NCBI RefSeq assembly: GCF_014217835.1
Contig: NZ_CP055263.1
Coordinates: 2,917,501 to 2,981,500, forward strand
Direction of reading: 5' to 3'
DNA: 64,000 nucleotides
From: Metabacillus sp. KUDC1714
GTDB taxonomy: Bacteria > Bacillota > Bacilli > Bacillales > Bacillaceae
A program made the translations under genes and the position numbers. A model generated the notes under the pieces. It saw only the letters and a list, made by a program, of their open reading frames with translations, was not told the origin of the DNA and ran no database searches. This document shows positions 9,669-18,791 of the stretch, piece by piece. Position 1 is the first letter of the stretch. Each line of letters begins with the position of its first letter.

Positions 9669-10829
9669 ATGAAAGAAAAAAACAAACGAATCTTCCTTTC
9701 TCCTCCACATATGGGTGGTGAAGAAAGGGGATTCGTAAAAGAGGCGTTTGATTCGAACTGGATTGCGCCATTAGGACCCCAAGTGGATGCTTTTGAAAAA
9801 GAATTATCTGAGTATGTAGGAGCAAAAGGGGCATGTGCATTAAGCAGCGGTACTGCAGCTATTCATATTGCATTAGGGCTTCTGGGGATTCAACAGGGTG
9901 ATGTCGTCTTTTGCTCATCACTAACATTTGTTGCAAGTGCTAATCCCATTTTATATATGGGAGCTGAACCTGTTTTCATAGATTCAGAGCCAAGCTCTTG
10001 GAATATGTCACCTGTTGCTTTAAAACAGGCTATTGAAGATTTTGCGAAAATAGGGAAATTACCGAAAGCAGTTATTGTGGTTAATCTTTACGGACAAAGT
10101 GCAGATTATGATGAAATAAAGGCAATTTGTTCAATTTATGATGTTCCTATTATAGAAGATGCTGCTGAATCTTTAGGAGCAACGTATAAAGGAAAAGCGA
10201 GTGGAACGCTTGGTACATTCGGTATTTATTCTTTTAACGGAAACAAAATCATTACTACTTCTGGCGGCGGAATGCTTGTATCAAACAATTTGGAAGCAAC
10301 CGAAAAAGCCCGTTTTTTAGCAACACAGGCACGTGATCAGGCAATGCATTATCAGCACAGTGAGATGGGATACAATTATCGATTAAGTAATATTTTAGCA
10401 GGAATTGGAAGAGGGCAGTTACGAATTTTAGAAACTCATATTATGAAAAAAAGAAAAGTATACAACTACTATTATAAGAATTTGGCTGATATAAAAGGAA
10501 TTCAATTTATGCCAGAAGCCCATTTTGGTAAGGCGACTAGATGGTTAACAGCATTAACGATAGATCCTTTGGAAACGAATATTAATGCTAATCAAATCAT
10601 CAATGCATTAGAAAAAGAAAATATTGAGGCACGTCCAGTTTGGAAACCTCTACATTTACAGCCATTATTTATAAATCATGCATACTATCCTCATAGTAAA
10701 AATAGGAGTGTAAGTGAAGACCTTTTTAATAAAGGAATCTGTTTACCTTCCGGCTCTGACTTATCAATAAAAGATCAAGATAGAGTTATAAAATGTATAA
10801 AGAATATATTAAATGTAAATGAGGATTAA
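9669..10829 (+). CDS. legC: DegT/DnrJ/EryC1-type PLP aminotransferase (LegC-like)
   Basis: A 386-residue sugar aminotransferase. IFLSPPHMGGEERGFVKEAF and SNWIAPLGPQVDAFEKEL are family N-terminal motifs; ALSSGTAAIHIAL binds the PLP phosphate; EDAAESLGATYKGK carries the Asp; YSFNGNKIITTSGGGM contains the PLP-binding Lys. It adds the C4 amino group to the keto sugar made by LegB. The ATG at 9669 follows GTGAGGTAA closely. Thirty bases separate it from legG and about ten from legH, so the five genes read as one transcript. Confidence 0.85.
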   Translation: MKEKNKRIFLSPPHMGGEERGFVKEAFDSNWIAPLGPQVDAFEKELSEYVGAKGACALSSGTAAIHIALGLLGIQQGDVVFCSSLTFVASANPILYMGAEPVFIDSEPSSWNMSPVALKQAIEDFAKIGKLPKAVIVVNLYGQSADYDEIKAICSIYDVPIIEDAAESLGATYKGKASGTLGTFGIYSFNGNKIITTSGGGMLVSNNLEATEKARFLATQARDQAMHYQHSEMGYNYRLSNILAGIGRGQLRILETHIMKKRKVYNYYYKNLADIKGIQFMPEAHFGKATRWLTALTIDPLETNINANQIINALEKENIEARPVWKPLHLQPLFINHAYYPHSKNRSVSEDLFNKGICLPSGSDLSIKDQDRVIKCIKNILNVNED

Positions 10830-10839
10830 GAGGTGTGTG

Positions 10840-11499
10840 ATGGAAAAGAAAATTATTATATATGGAACTGGTGGACACTCAAAAGTAGTAATGGACGCTA
10901 TTGAAAAATCTGGACAGTATACAATTTATGGGTTCATTGATGATTATTATAATGATAATAGAGTTGATTTACAATATAAGTACATTGGGGATCACGCTTC
11001 CCTAAAAGGGATCATGAATAACATCTATGGTGGAGTTATTGCAGTTGGTGATAATTGGATAAGAAGTAATATTGTTTCAAAAATCAAGGGGGATTTTCCT
11101 TCCTTTAAATTTGTGACCGTGATTCATCCCTCAGCTGTTATAGGGGGGGAAACTGAAATAGGGGACGGAACCGTTATAATGGCTGGTGTTGTTGTGAATT
11201 GTCATACAAAAATAGGAGAACATTGTATCCTAAATACCATGAGTTCAGTTGACCATGATTGTTTTATAGATGATTATGTATCTATAGCTCCTGGGGCAAC
11301 TCTTGGTGGAAATGTATGTGTTGGAAGTTATTCAGCCATTTCATTAGGAGCTAATGTTATTCATTCTAAAAAAATAGGTGCTCACTCTGTTGTAGGTGCT
11401 GGAGCAACGGTGTTAAACAATATTGATTCTCAAGTTGTAGCATATGGAACACCAGCTAAAGTAATTAGATATAGAGAAAAGGGAGAAAAATATTTATAA
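10840..11499 (+). CDS. legH: sugar O/N-acetyltransferase, NeuD/PglD/LegH type
   Basis: A 219-residue protein. IIIYGTGGHSKVVMDAI is the N-terminal Rossmann segment of NeuD/PglD proteins. The C-terminal half is a left-handed beta helix of hexapeptide repeats (VIGGETEIGDGTVIMAG, CILNTMSSVDHDC, APGATLGGNVCVG), with the catalytic His in SVDHDC. It acetylates the 4-amino group made by LegC. ATG at 10840 is preceded by AAGAGGTG at 10828-10835; an in-frame ATG at 10819 lies inside legC and is rejected. It ends the forward run: the next gene is convergent, with only four bases between the stop codons. Confidence 0.85.
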   Translation: MEKKIIIYGTGGHSKVVMDAIEKSGQYTIYGFIDDYYNDNRVDLQYKYIGDHASLKGIMNNIYGGVIAVGDNWIRSNIVSKIKGDFPSFKFVTVIHPSAVIGGETEIGDGTVIMAGVVVNCHTKIGEHCILNTMSSVDHDCFIDDYVSIAPGATLGGNVCVGSYSAISLGANVIHSKKIGAHSVVGAGATVLNNIDSQVVAYGTPAKVIRYREKGEKYL

Positions 11500-11503
11500 A
11501 GAA

Positions 11504-12529
11504 TTAATTTACCGTTTTTTCTAATGTTAAAATCTCATCTTTTCTAATATCCTCTTTTGCTTTTTTATTAAGAACTGAAAAATATAAATTGAATGGATCA
11601 TTGACAGTAAGTGAATCTGTTCGTTTAAAGAGCAAATCTTTACTTTTTATGATTTCTCCCTTTGGAATATCCCTTCTTGCTACCAAAGCTTTTTTCATCG
11701 GTCCGATCAATCTTTGTGATGTCTGATCAGTATTAATAAAATGATTTTGACTGATTATTTTTTTTGTTAAGTGTAATGAGTTTTTGATTTTAGGTAAGTA
11801 ATCGGGATGAACTGCCGACTCATAATCTGTTCGTAATATCCCTGGGTTAAGAGTAATGTGTTTTTCAAAAATCCTGCTTCCAAATAAATACGCATATTCC
11901 ATCAGCTTAATATCCACTTCTTTATCCCATTCAGTATGATCCGCATATCCAATTTGAAGGTTAAAGTATTCTTTTAGCTTATTTATTTTTGACAGTTCTA
12001 ACTTATTAAAATCGGATGGATAGTTTTGATAACCATACATTAAATAGATTTCTTTGCTCTTGTCCTCTTTAGTAAGAAAATCAAGCGTACGTTCTAGTTC
12101 ATAAGTATTAACGCCACTCAGACTAATAAAAACAGGAAAATCAGTCATTCTTATTTTATCCAGTAATAAAACATCGTTTATAGAAGTACCATGAAGACAA
12201 ATTGCATTACAGTTACTTTGATCAAGAATTTCTAAACTATCCAAATCATCTACTAAACATAAAGTCTCTAAACCATGATTTTTAGCGTGATATAATATTT
12301 TCAGCCATTGTTCTTTGGTAAATGTCCAGTTTCTTAATTTTTGATAAATAGGGTGTTGCTTTTTCATATACTGGTCAATATTGGTTAAAAGGTGGAATTT
12401 AATTCCATTGCAGTTATTCCTACTTGTTTCAATCATTCGAATAATGTAATCAAAATCTCCTTCATGAGTATAAGCTGTTTCTGCGATGATATATGGCTCA
12501 TGATTATTTATAAGATCTTTAACCTTCAT
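11504..12529 (-). CDS. second NeuB-like synthase with SAF domain, divergent
   Basis: A 341-residue minus-strand protein with the NeuB plan: AETAYTHEGDFDYIIRMIE, NGIKFHLL, VFISLSGVNTYELERT, IGYADHTEWDKEVDIKLMEY and FEKHITLNPGILRTDYES, then an SAF region ending the protein. The two barrel His positions (ADH, EKH) are kept. The blocks around the substrate differ clearly from legI (no P-G-P-D-H; T-D-Y-E-S instead), so it probably uses another acceptor sugar or none. ATG at 12529 follows AGGTGA. It is divergent from the cytidylyltransferase at 12656, with about 125 bases for two promoters. A role in a second nonulosonate is inferred. Confidence 0.75.
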   Translation of the reverse strand: MKVKDLINNHEPYIIAETAYTHEGDFDYIIRMIETSRNNCNGIKFHLLTNIDQYMKKQHPIYQKLRNWTFTKEQWLKILYHAKNHGLETLCLVDDLDSLEILDQSNCNAICLHGTSINDVLLLDKIRMTDFPVFISLSGVNTYELERTLDFLTKEDKSKEIYLMYGYQNYPSDFNKLELSKINKLKEYFNLQIGYADHTEWDKEVDIKLMEYAYLFGSRIFEKHITLNPGILRTDYESAVHPDYLPKIKNSLHLTKKIISQNHFINTDQTSQRLIGPMKKALVARRDIPKGEIIKSKDLLFKRTDSLTVNDPFNLYFSVLNKKAKEDIRKDEILTLEKTVN

Positions 12530-12655
12530 AATGACATCACCTGTTCCTTTCCTTCATAAGAATAATTTATGTTTAAAAAGCAAAAAAGTGAGTGAAATGA
12601 GGTGAATAGGTGTTAAACGGTAAAAATAATGAAAGAGGAGGAGGAATAACAATTT

Positions 12656-13426
12656 ATGAAAATAGGTTTCTTAATTACTGCGAGGTTGAAATCTTCAAGA
12701 CTGCCGTTAAAAGCTATTCTCATGCTAAAAAACCGTCCAATTATTGATTGGGTAATTGAGCGTGCAAAAAGGGTTCAGTATGTTGATCAAATCATATTAT
12801 GTACGTCTGATTATCCACAAGATAAGCCTCTCGTTGATCGAGCGAAGGACTTGGGGATTTATTACTTTATGGGGGAGCCGGACGATGTCTTATTCAGATT
12901 ATATAAGGCGGCAACTTTTTATCAATTGGATTACATTATTTCAGTAACAGCTGATAACCCATTCTTTTCAATTGAATATACTCATAGAATTATTAATGAA
13001 GCATTAAAGGAAAAACCAGATTTCATTAAAATAACTGGGTTGCCTATTGGATGCTTTACCTATGGACTTAGTTATCATGCATTAAAAAAAGTATGTGATA
13101 GTAAGCAAGTAGTTGATACAGAGATATGGGGGCCTTTTTTTGAAAATGAGCAAATATTTTCAGTTAAAGAAATACAAGCCGAAACAAGAGATCAATTTCA
13201 TGCAAGATTAACGATTGATACTCCAGAGGATTTTGAGTTCATTACAAAGCTTGCGGACTCTTTGAAAGAAAATGAATGGTATAGTTATACATCCATCATA
13301 AATTCCTTAAAAAATAATTCTGAAATAATCAAGATTAATAATCATATTCAGCAAAAAACATTATCAGTAGAAGAGAAAAGGAAAATGTTAGATCCTTTTA
13401 GGGGAGGAGAAAAGAATGGAGATTGA
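12656..13426 (+). CDS. cytidylyltransferase, SpsF/CMP-sugar synthetase-like
   Basis: A 256-residue nucleotidyltransferase. MKIGFLITARLKSSRLPLKA is the nucleotide-binding N-terminus (R.KS.RLP.K) of the CMP-KDO/CMP-NeuAc synthetase and SpsF superfamily; IILCTSDYPQDKPLV, GEPDDVLFRLYKA and VTADNPFFS follow, the last carrying the metal-binding Asp. DQFHARLTIDTPEDFEFI is the typical later block. Such enzymes activate an acid sugar as CMP-sugar. No classical LegF is seen here, so this may charge the legionaminate or the product of the adjacent NeuB-like enzyme. GGAGGAGG precedes ATG 12656. The C-terminal tail (DPFRGGEKNGD) overlaps a short ORF start at 13416. Confidence 0.75.
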   Translation: MKIGFLITARLKSSRLPLKAILMLKNRPIIDWVIERAKRVQYVDQIILCTSDYPQDKPLVDRAKDLGIYYFMGEPDDVLFRLYKAATFYQLDYIISVTADNPFFSIEYTHRIINEALKEKPDFIKITGLPIGCFTYGLSYHALKKVCDSKQVVDTEIWGPFFENEQIFSVKEIQAETRDQFHARLTIDTPEDFEFITKLADSLKENEWYSYTSIINSLKNNSEIIKINNHIQQKTLSVEEKRKMLDPFRGGEKNGD

Positions 13427-13675
13427 CAAGTGGTTTATGAAATTAGATATTCGTGGGGGAAGTTATTGAAAGTAAATATTAATTCTTTACATCCTCTACC
13501 ATTTAGTTCCCCTTCTCATAATAAGAAACCAAAGATTCTATTATCCAAATAAGTGCACAATCGAACAACTACGTTTAACATGACTTGGAACCACAGTATA
13601 AAGGACCGTAACTACTATGGTGTAGTGGGATACTATGATTCTCCTAATATATGGAAGGTGAAAATTGAATAAGGA
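13416..13675 (+). pseudogene. remnant of a gene following the cytidylyltransferase
   Basis: An ATG at 13416 with a good GGGGAGGAG site starts MEIDKWFMKLDIRGGSY and then stops at 13469. From about 13560 a frame reads TFNMTWNHSIKDRNYY, GVVGYYDSPNIWKVKIE and a stop. The two ends look like the start and tail of one gene whose middle was lost; the link is inference and no family is recognised. Confidence 0.35.
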
Positions 13676-13779
13676 GGCTGCTATCATGACATGGCGAGGT
13701 TCAGAAATGGCCTAAAATAATTGACTCGAAGGATCCATTCTATTCTCGTTAATATTGAGCGAAATTCATAGAAAATCTC

Positions 13780-13817
13780 AAAAGGGGTTCGGAATAAAAC
13801 CATTCCAAACCCCTTTT
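13780..13817 (+). terminator. intrinsic terminator-like hairpin
   Basis: AAAAGGGGTT pairs with AACCCCTTTT, with an inner GGAAT/ATTCC stem, forming one long hairpin ending in TTTT. It lies after the decayed ORF that follows the cytidylyltransferase and probably ends that transcript. The A/T symmetry allows use in both directions. Confidence 0.7.
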
Positions 13818-14273
13818 GTCGTCAATCTGAGACTGCTATTAACATTGCAGTCTATTTTTTTTTCAAGTTTCACCTCGCCTTCTATATATACATATACATA
13901 CTTGAACACTTAATTATTTAATAATACTAATAACTGAAAGATAGTGGTTTTAACAAAAATGGATTATCAAATGTATTATCACTATTAAAAAAAATGTCAT
14001 ATTTGAGAAAGCTAGTCTATTCCTTGATGTTTCTTCACTTTGGATCTCTTAAAGTATTAATTTAAGGGAAATATTAATCTTAATTCATTACCTTTGAACT
14101 ATTTTATGAAAGTAGCATAAATTAATTTTGAACTAATTTTTTATAAAAATTACTAACGTTGTTATTGTGTTAAAAACTAAGTCGATGCAACCGCCTTTAA
14201 GGATATAAAATGGAACGCTCATAATAATAAAAATATTTTCCCCTAAAAAAGTAAGTTAGGAGCTTTTGATTTT
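13818..14273. other. AT-rich intergenic region before the GT2 operon
   Basis: About 455 bases with no supported ORF. It presumably holds the promoter of the glycosyltransferase operon at 14274, but the sequence is too AT-rich to pick a convincing -35/-10 pair by eye. Confidence 0.4.
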
Positions 14274-15362
14274 ATGGAAACAAACCAGAAAAAAGCCAGT
14301 GTCATTCTGTCCTCTTATAATGCGAAAGATAGACTATTCTTAGCTCTTTCTTCTTATAAACACCAGGACTTCCCGAAAGAGCAGTTTGAAGTTATTGTTG
14401 TTGATGATGGATCAAAAGACGAAACGTTTAAACTTATTGATCAGATTGATATTGATTTTTCATTAAAATATATTCGCCACCCTAATAACCTAGGAAGGGC
14501 ATGTGCTAGGAATAGTGGTATAGCAGAAGCCTCTGGGGAAGTCATTATTTTTAGTGATAGTGACATGATTGCTGAACCAACATTTATATCGAAACATGTT
14601 CTTCATCATGAAAAAAACAATGAAATTTTTGTTGGAGGTTCTTTTTGGAATAAAATAGACCAACGCTATAATGAACAAAAAGGTGAGTATACTCCCCCTA
14701 TTACACCAGAAGAAATTATGCATGAAAAATTTTTTGATGCTTCAACCAAACAGCCCTTTGCTCAGCATTATGAAAGGTATCTGAATCAATATGGAAGTAA
14801 TCTTAATGGGTTTGAATTTCCATGGATGTATTTTATCGTGATGAATTGTTCTGTCAAATCCAAACATGTAAAACAAATAGGGTTATTCGATGAACAGTTT
14901 CAAAGAAGGTATGGCGGGGAAGATGAGGAAATGGGCTACCGCCTTTGGAAAGGTGGTTTAAAGGGAATCGTCGATCCTTCTATAAAAAATCATCATCAAG
15001 AACACAAACGTTTTGGTAATCAAGGCAGTGACAGTAATCAAAGTATCAATTATATTATTCAAAAACATCAAGACCTTAATCCAATCATGTATTATCACAT
15101 CCATTTCGTAGATCTCATCGAAAAAAGTAGGTTGTTACAGGATATTCAACGGGCAATTCAAGAAAAAGTAGTATCACTTTCCTTTGAGCAGAATTGTTTG
15201 AATGAATTCCTTCTTTATAGCCAAGGGATTACAACTCGCACATCAAGTTCGTATTATTTGAAAAAAGATATTAGAAGATTACAAATAAAAAAACAGTACC
15301 GGCAACTGGTATTTTTTCTTCATCAATTAATATTCAGTAATAAAAAATGGAGGAGAAGTTAA
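14274..15362 (+). CDS. family 2 glycosyltransferase
   Basis: A 362-residue GT-A-fold transferase. KASVILSSYNAKDRLFLAL and FEVIVVDDGSKDETF bind the nucleotide; IIFSDSDMIAEPTF holds the DxD metal motif; RYGGEDEEMGYRLWKGG is the acceptor-side ED block. The region after residue 280 has no recognised domain. TAGGAGC lies about ten bases before the ATG. Its TAA overlaps the ATG of the nucleotidyltransferase by one base (TAATG), so the two are coupled. It begins a four-gene operon with two further GT2 proteins. Donor and acceptor are unknown. Confidence 0.85.
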   Translation: METNQKKASVILSSYNAKDRLFLALSSYKHQDFPKEQFEVIVVDDGSKDETFKLIDQIDIDFSLKYIRHPNNLGRACARNSGIAEASGEVIIFSDSDMIAEPTFISKHVLHHEKNNEIFVGGSFWNKIDQRYNEQKGEYTPPITPEEIMHEKFFDASTKQPFAQHYERYLNQYGSNLNGFEFPWMYFIVMNCSVKSKHVKQIGLFDEQFQRRYGGEDEEMGYRLWKGGLKGIVDPSIKNHHQEHKRFGNQGSDSNQSINYIIQKHQDLNPIMYYHIHFVDLIEKSRLLQDIQRAIQEKVVSLSFEQNCLNEFLLYSQGITTRTSSSYYLKKDIRRLQIKKQYRQLVFFLHQLIFSNKKWRRS

Positions 15363-16156
15363 TGAAAATGTATGGAATTTTACCAGCTGCTGGTTTAGGT
15401 ACGAGGTTAGCGCCATTAGCGTTTTCAAAAGAAATGTTTCCTGTTGGCTATCAAATGTATAAAGGGGAGCTTCGTCCTTGTCCGGTTTCGCAATATTTAG
15501 TGGAAGCTATGAAAAAGGCTGAAATATACAATGTTTTCTTCATTATTAACTCATCTAAAACGGATATCCTGTCTTATTATTTAAACGGTTATCGGTTTGA
15601 AATGAACTTTTCTTATTTAATTCAAATGGAACCAAAAGGGATGGTAGATGCTATTCTTCAAGTGACACCTTGGCTTCCAAAAGAAGAAGAATACCTTGTT
15701 ACGTTTGGAATGCCTGATACGTTTTTTAAACCTGATACGTTGCTCAAATTATTAGTGAAAAAAATAAAACAAAGCGAAGATATGGATATTGTTTTAGGTG
15801 TTTTTCCTACAAAGGCTTGGCACAAACTCGGAATGACAACACTAAAAGAGGATAAAGATGGTAACGTTCAAGTTGTAGAAATCATCGATAAACCGAAGGC
15901 AAAACCAGATACAGATTATGCTTGGGGGGCAGCTGTATGGAAATCGAGGTTTCAGGATTTCCTTACTCAGTATACAAAGAATTATTCAAAAAAAGAGGAA
16001 TTAGTATTAGGGGATGTTTTTAGAGAAGCAATAAAAAACGGATTTCGAATTGGTGCAGTTAAAGGAGAATACTACTTAGATACCGGAACAATAGAAGATC
16101 TTTCAAGGGCTATTACAAAAATGAATGATCAGGGGGGATTTTTAAGTGGAAATTGA
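15362..16156 (+). CDS. sugar-1-phosphate nucleotidyltransferase (RfbA/GlmU-like)
   Basis: A 264-residue enzyme. GILPAAGLGTRLAPLAFSKE is the G-x-G-T-R-x-P...K nucleotide-binding signature (here R-L-A-P); FFIINSSKTDILSYYLNGY, VTFGMPDTFFKPD and GEYYLDTGTIEDL follow the RfbA-type order. It makes an NDP-sugar from a sugar phosphate and NTP. The usual L-x-G-D metal site is F-G-M-P-D here, a visible variation. ATG at 15362 is chosen because GGAGGAG at 15349-15355 lies just upstream; the ATG at 15347 overlaps that site. Which sugar and nucleotide are used is not visible. It overlaps the next gene by 11 bases. Confidence 0.75.
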   Translation: MKMYGILPAAGLGTRLAPLAFSKEMFPVGYQMYKGELRPCPVSQYLVEAMKKAEIYNVFFIINSSKTDILSYYLNGYRFEMNFSYLIQMEPKGMVDAILQVTPWLPKEEEYLVTFGMPDTFFKPDTLLKLLVKKIKQSEDMDIVLGVFPTKAWHKLGMTTLKEDKDGNVQVVEIIDKPKAKPDTDYAWGAAVWKSRFQDFLTQYTKNYSKKEELVLGDVFREAIKNGFRIGAVKGEYYLDTGTIEDLSRAITKMNDQGGFLSGN

Positions 16157-17333
16157 AGTAAGTATCATTATACCATCTTATAATCGGTATCCACAAAACA
16201 TGCTTACTCTTTATTCATTACAAAACCAAACTTTTGATCCATCTAAAATGGAAGTTATTTTAATTGACGACGGCTCAACCGATGAGACATTTCAAATCCC
16301 CAATAAATTTCATCCTCCTTTTACATTTAAATATTTCAAATGTGAAAATAATATGGGTCGTTCTAAGGCAAGAAATATTGGTATTGAGAAAGCAAATGGG
16401 AAAATCATTGTTTTTTTAGATGCTGAAATGATTGTGAACCCGGATTTTGTACAAAACCATTATCAATATCATCAAATCAATAAAAAATTGGTATTAACTG
16501 GAGCTCTTGGGTACCATTCTTTGTTTTCATTTATTTTTCCACAATTTAATAAAGAAGAGTTAAATCGAATTGCTAGATTTGTACAGGGTGATAGAGTTTT
16601 TTTAAAACGATTTCGAACCTATTCTAAAACCAAGCGTCCAATTCAAATGATTTTTAAAGAGGATATTGATACGTTAAGATTTCAAAAGCTTTCTTATTTT
16701 TCCCAATCGTCTCTTGATCAAAAAACGATTTCATTGTTTGGTGAAGAATTGACTGGATTTCAATTACCTTGGATAGCCTTTTTAACTGGAAATGTTTCGT
16801 TACGAAAAGAGCTACTACAGACTGCTGGTCATTTTGACGAGACATTCATTGGATGGGGGTTCGAAGATTGGGAGCTTGGATATCGGCTATATAAATGCGG
16901 AGCTACATTTTCCTATAAACAAAATGTAGCAAGTTATCACCAAGAACATCCTGTAACAAATCATCATAATTGGCAAGCTTCCCTAAAAAACTTTTATCTA
17001 TTCCAACAAAAGCATAAAGATATTGATGTTTTGGTCATTGCATTCATTTTAATGGGTCAATATGATCGATTGGAAATCCATGAGATTTTAAAAGAATATA
17101 AAAGATTGGAAAAGGAATATCCCGACAAATTTTTCGATTTTAAAGATAGTATTCTATCGTTATTGAAGGCTGCTTCTAAACTTTTAGTAGAAGAGAAACC
17201 ACTTGAAAATCTGTTTGTAGCAGCAGACAATCATCATAGAAAAAAGCATGCACAGTCTGATCGAAATGCTGTTCATTCCTTAGGGGAATTCAATAAATTG
17301 GTCAATGCTTTTGATTTTTTAATCTGTTTATAA
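16146..17333 (+). CDS. family 2 glycosyltransferase, first of a tandem pair
   Basis: A 395-residue GT2 protein with a GTG start preceded by AGGGGGG and overlapping the end of the nucleotidyltransferase. VSIIIPSYNRYPQNMLTLYS, MEVILIDDGSTDETF and IIVFLDAEMIVNPDF are the GT-A nucleotide and metal motifs (D-A-E replaces D-x-D). GWGFEDWELGYRLYKCGA is the galactosyltransferase-like ED block, followed by SYHQEHP. Residues 290-395 are helical and unassigned. It is closely similar to the next gene over most of its length, so the two arose by duplication; both may add related sugars in sequence. Confidence 0.85.
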   Translation: MEIEVSIIIPSYNRYPQNMLTLYSLQNQTFDPSKMEVILIDDGSTDETFQIPNKFHPPFTFKYFKCENNMGRSKARNIGIEKANGKIIVFLDAEMIVNPDFVQNHYQYHQINKKLVLTGALGYHSLFSFIFPQFNKEELNRIARFVQGDRVFLKRFRTYSKTKRPIQMIFKEDIDTLRFQKLSYFSQSSLDQKTISLFGEELTGFQLPWIAFLTGNVSLRKELLQTAGHFDETFIGWGFEDWELGYRLYKCGATFSYKQNVASYHQEHPVTNHHNWQASLKNFYLFQQKHKDIDVLVIAFILMGQYDRLEIHEILKEYKRLEKEYPDKFFDFKDSILSLLKAASKLLVEEKPLENLFVAADNHHRKKHAQSDRNAVHSLGEFNKLVNAFDFLICL

Positions 17334-17395
17334 AAAGCTGATTGTTAGTTGTGTTTTACTGGATCCACTATGTGATAGATAAGGAGTGTATTATT

Positions 17396-18598
17396 TTGGA
17401 GATAGAAATAAGTATTATTATTCCTTCCTATAATCGTTATCCTCAAAATTTACTAACACTATACTCATTAGAGAACCAAACCTTTGATTCATCAAAAATG
17501 GAAGTCATACTTATAGATGATGGTTCAACAGACGAAACTCCTGAAATACCTAAGCAGTTCAAACCTTCTTTCTTATTCAAATATATACGAAACGAGGAAA
17601 ATTACGGGCGATCCAGAGCTAGGAATGTCGGTATCGAGAGATCATTAGGAAAAACAATTATATTTTTAGATGCTGAAATGATTGTTGATCCTGATTTTGT
17701 ACAAAATCATTATAATTATCAACAGAATAACACAAATTTGGTTTTATCAGGTGGGCCGTATCATAAACGTGTGTATTCATGCTTTTATCCTGAATTTACA
17801 AAAGAGCAACATCACCAAATTAAGTCTTTACTAAAAAATATAATAAAAGCAAAAATTCCCCTTTCTGAAAAAGTGCTTTCCTTAAAGAATGGTAATCTGG
17901 TTCAGTTGTTATCAAAACAGGACATTTTATCTAAGAAATATCAGCTGTTAGCATTCGAATCACCATATTTATCAGAAATTTTTAAACAATATGGTGATAA
18001 ATTAAATGGTTATAATCTACCATGGGTTTTATTTTTGAGTGGTTTTGTTTCAATCCCACGAAACCTTCTTCAAAAAGTCGGAGGGTTTGACGAAGGGTTT
18101 AAAGGATGGGGATTTGAGGATTGGGAGCTTGGATATCGACTTTATCAGGCTGGAGCAACATTCCGTTGCGATTCAAATGTTTCTGGTTATCACCAGGAGC
18201 ACCCCGTTTCATATGACGAACTTTACAGGGATTTGTACAAAAACTATCTTCGGTACCAAAGAAAACATCAAAGTTTCGAAGTCTGTATACATGTATTGTT
18301 TCTAATGAATAAAATAAATAGAATACAAGAAAATCTTGTGGTAGGTGACTACAAATTACTATGTCAAAGTTTTCCGGACAGTTTTCAACATTTTAAAAAT
18401 GGATTTCTAACAGTGTTAAAAGAACTGGCTGTTCTAATGGCAGATCAAAAACCTATTAATCGATTATTGAATAGATTGGACATTGAAGATCCAATAAAAT
18501 GGAAACATTTATTGCTTTCTGAACGAAATAAAATTAAATCTCTTAACCAATATCCTCACTTAATTCAAGTATTTGATAACATTTCTATTTTATTATAA
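17396..18598 (+). CDS. family 2 glycosyltransferase, second of a tandem pair
   Basis: A 400-residue paralogue of the preceding gene. It shares ISIIIPSYNRYPQNLLTLYS, MEVILIDDGSTDETPEIP, FLDAEMIVDPDFVQNHY and GWGFEDWELGYRLYQAGA. AAGGAG at 17381 is nine bases before TTG 17396, and the next codons (GAG ATA GAA) match the paralogue's start, so TTG 17396 is chosen over the ATG at 17342. The middle region (about residues 110-180) is the most diverged between the pair, which could reflect different acceptors. It ends the GT operon. Confidence 0.85.
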   Translation: MEIEISIIIPSYNRYPQNLLTLYSLENQTFDSSKMEVILIDDGSTDETPEIPKQFKPSFLFKYIRNEENYGRSRARNVGIERSLGKTIIFLDAEMIVDPDFVQNHYNYQQNNTNLVLSGGPYHKRVYSCFYPEFTKEQHHQIKSLLKNIIKAKIPLSEKVLSLKNGNLVQLLSKQDILSKKYQLLAFESPYLSEIFKQYGDKLNGYNLPWVLFLSGFVSIPRNLLQKVGGFDEGFKGWGFEDWELGYRLYQAGATFRCDSNVSGYHQEHPVSYDELYRDLYKNYLRYQRKHQSFEVCIHVLFLMNKINRIQENLVVGDYKLLCQSFPDSFQHFKNGFLTVLKELAVLMADQKPINRLLNRLDIEDPIKWKHLLLSERNKIKSLNQYPHLIQVFDNISILL

Positions 18599-18791
18599 GA
18601 ATAACACACAAGTATTAAAGAACTCCGGTAATAGGTTGGGGCCTTATTTGGCTTCGTAATCATAATAGGAAACTCGTAGGAACAATCGGTTTATACAGGA
18701 CACACTACTTGCAATCGATGCTGATAATAAATTGGATGCTGTTCAGCAAAGTCGTTTTAATAAATTATCATTCTTGAAAGGTAGAACTTAA

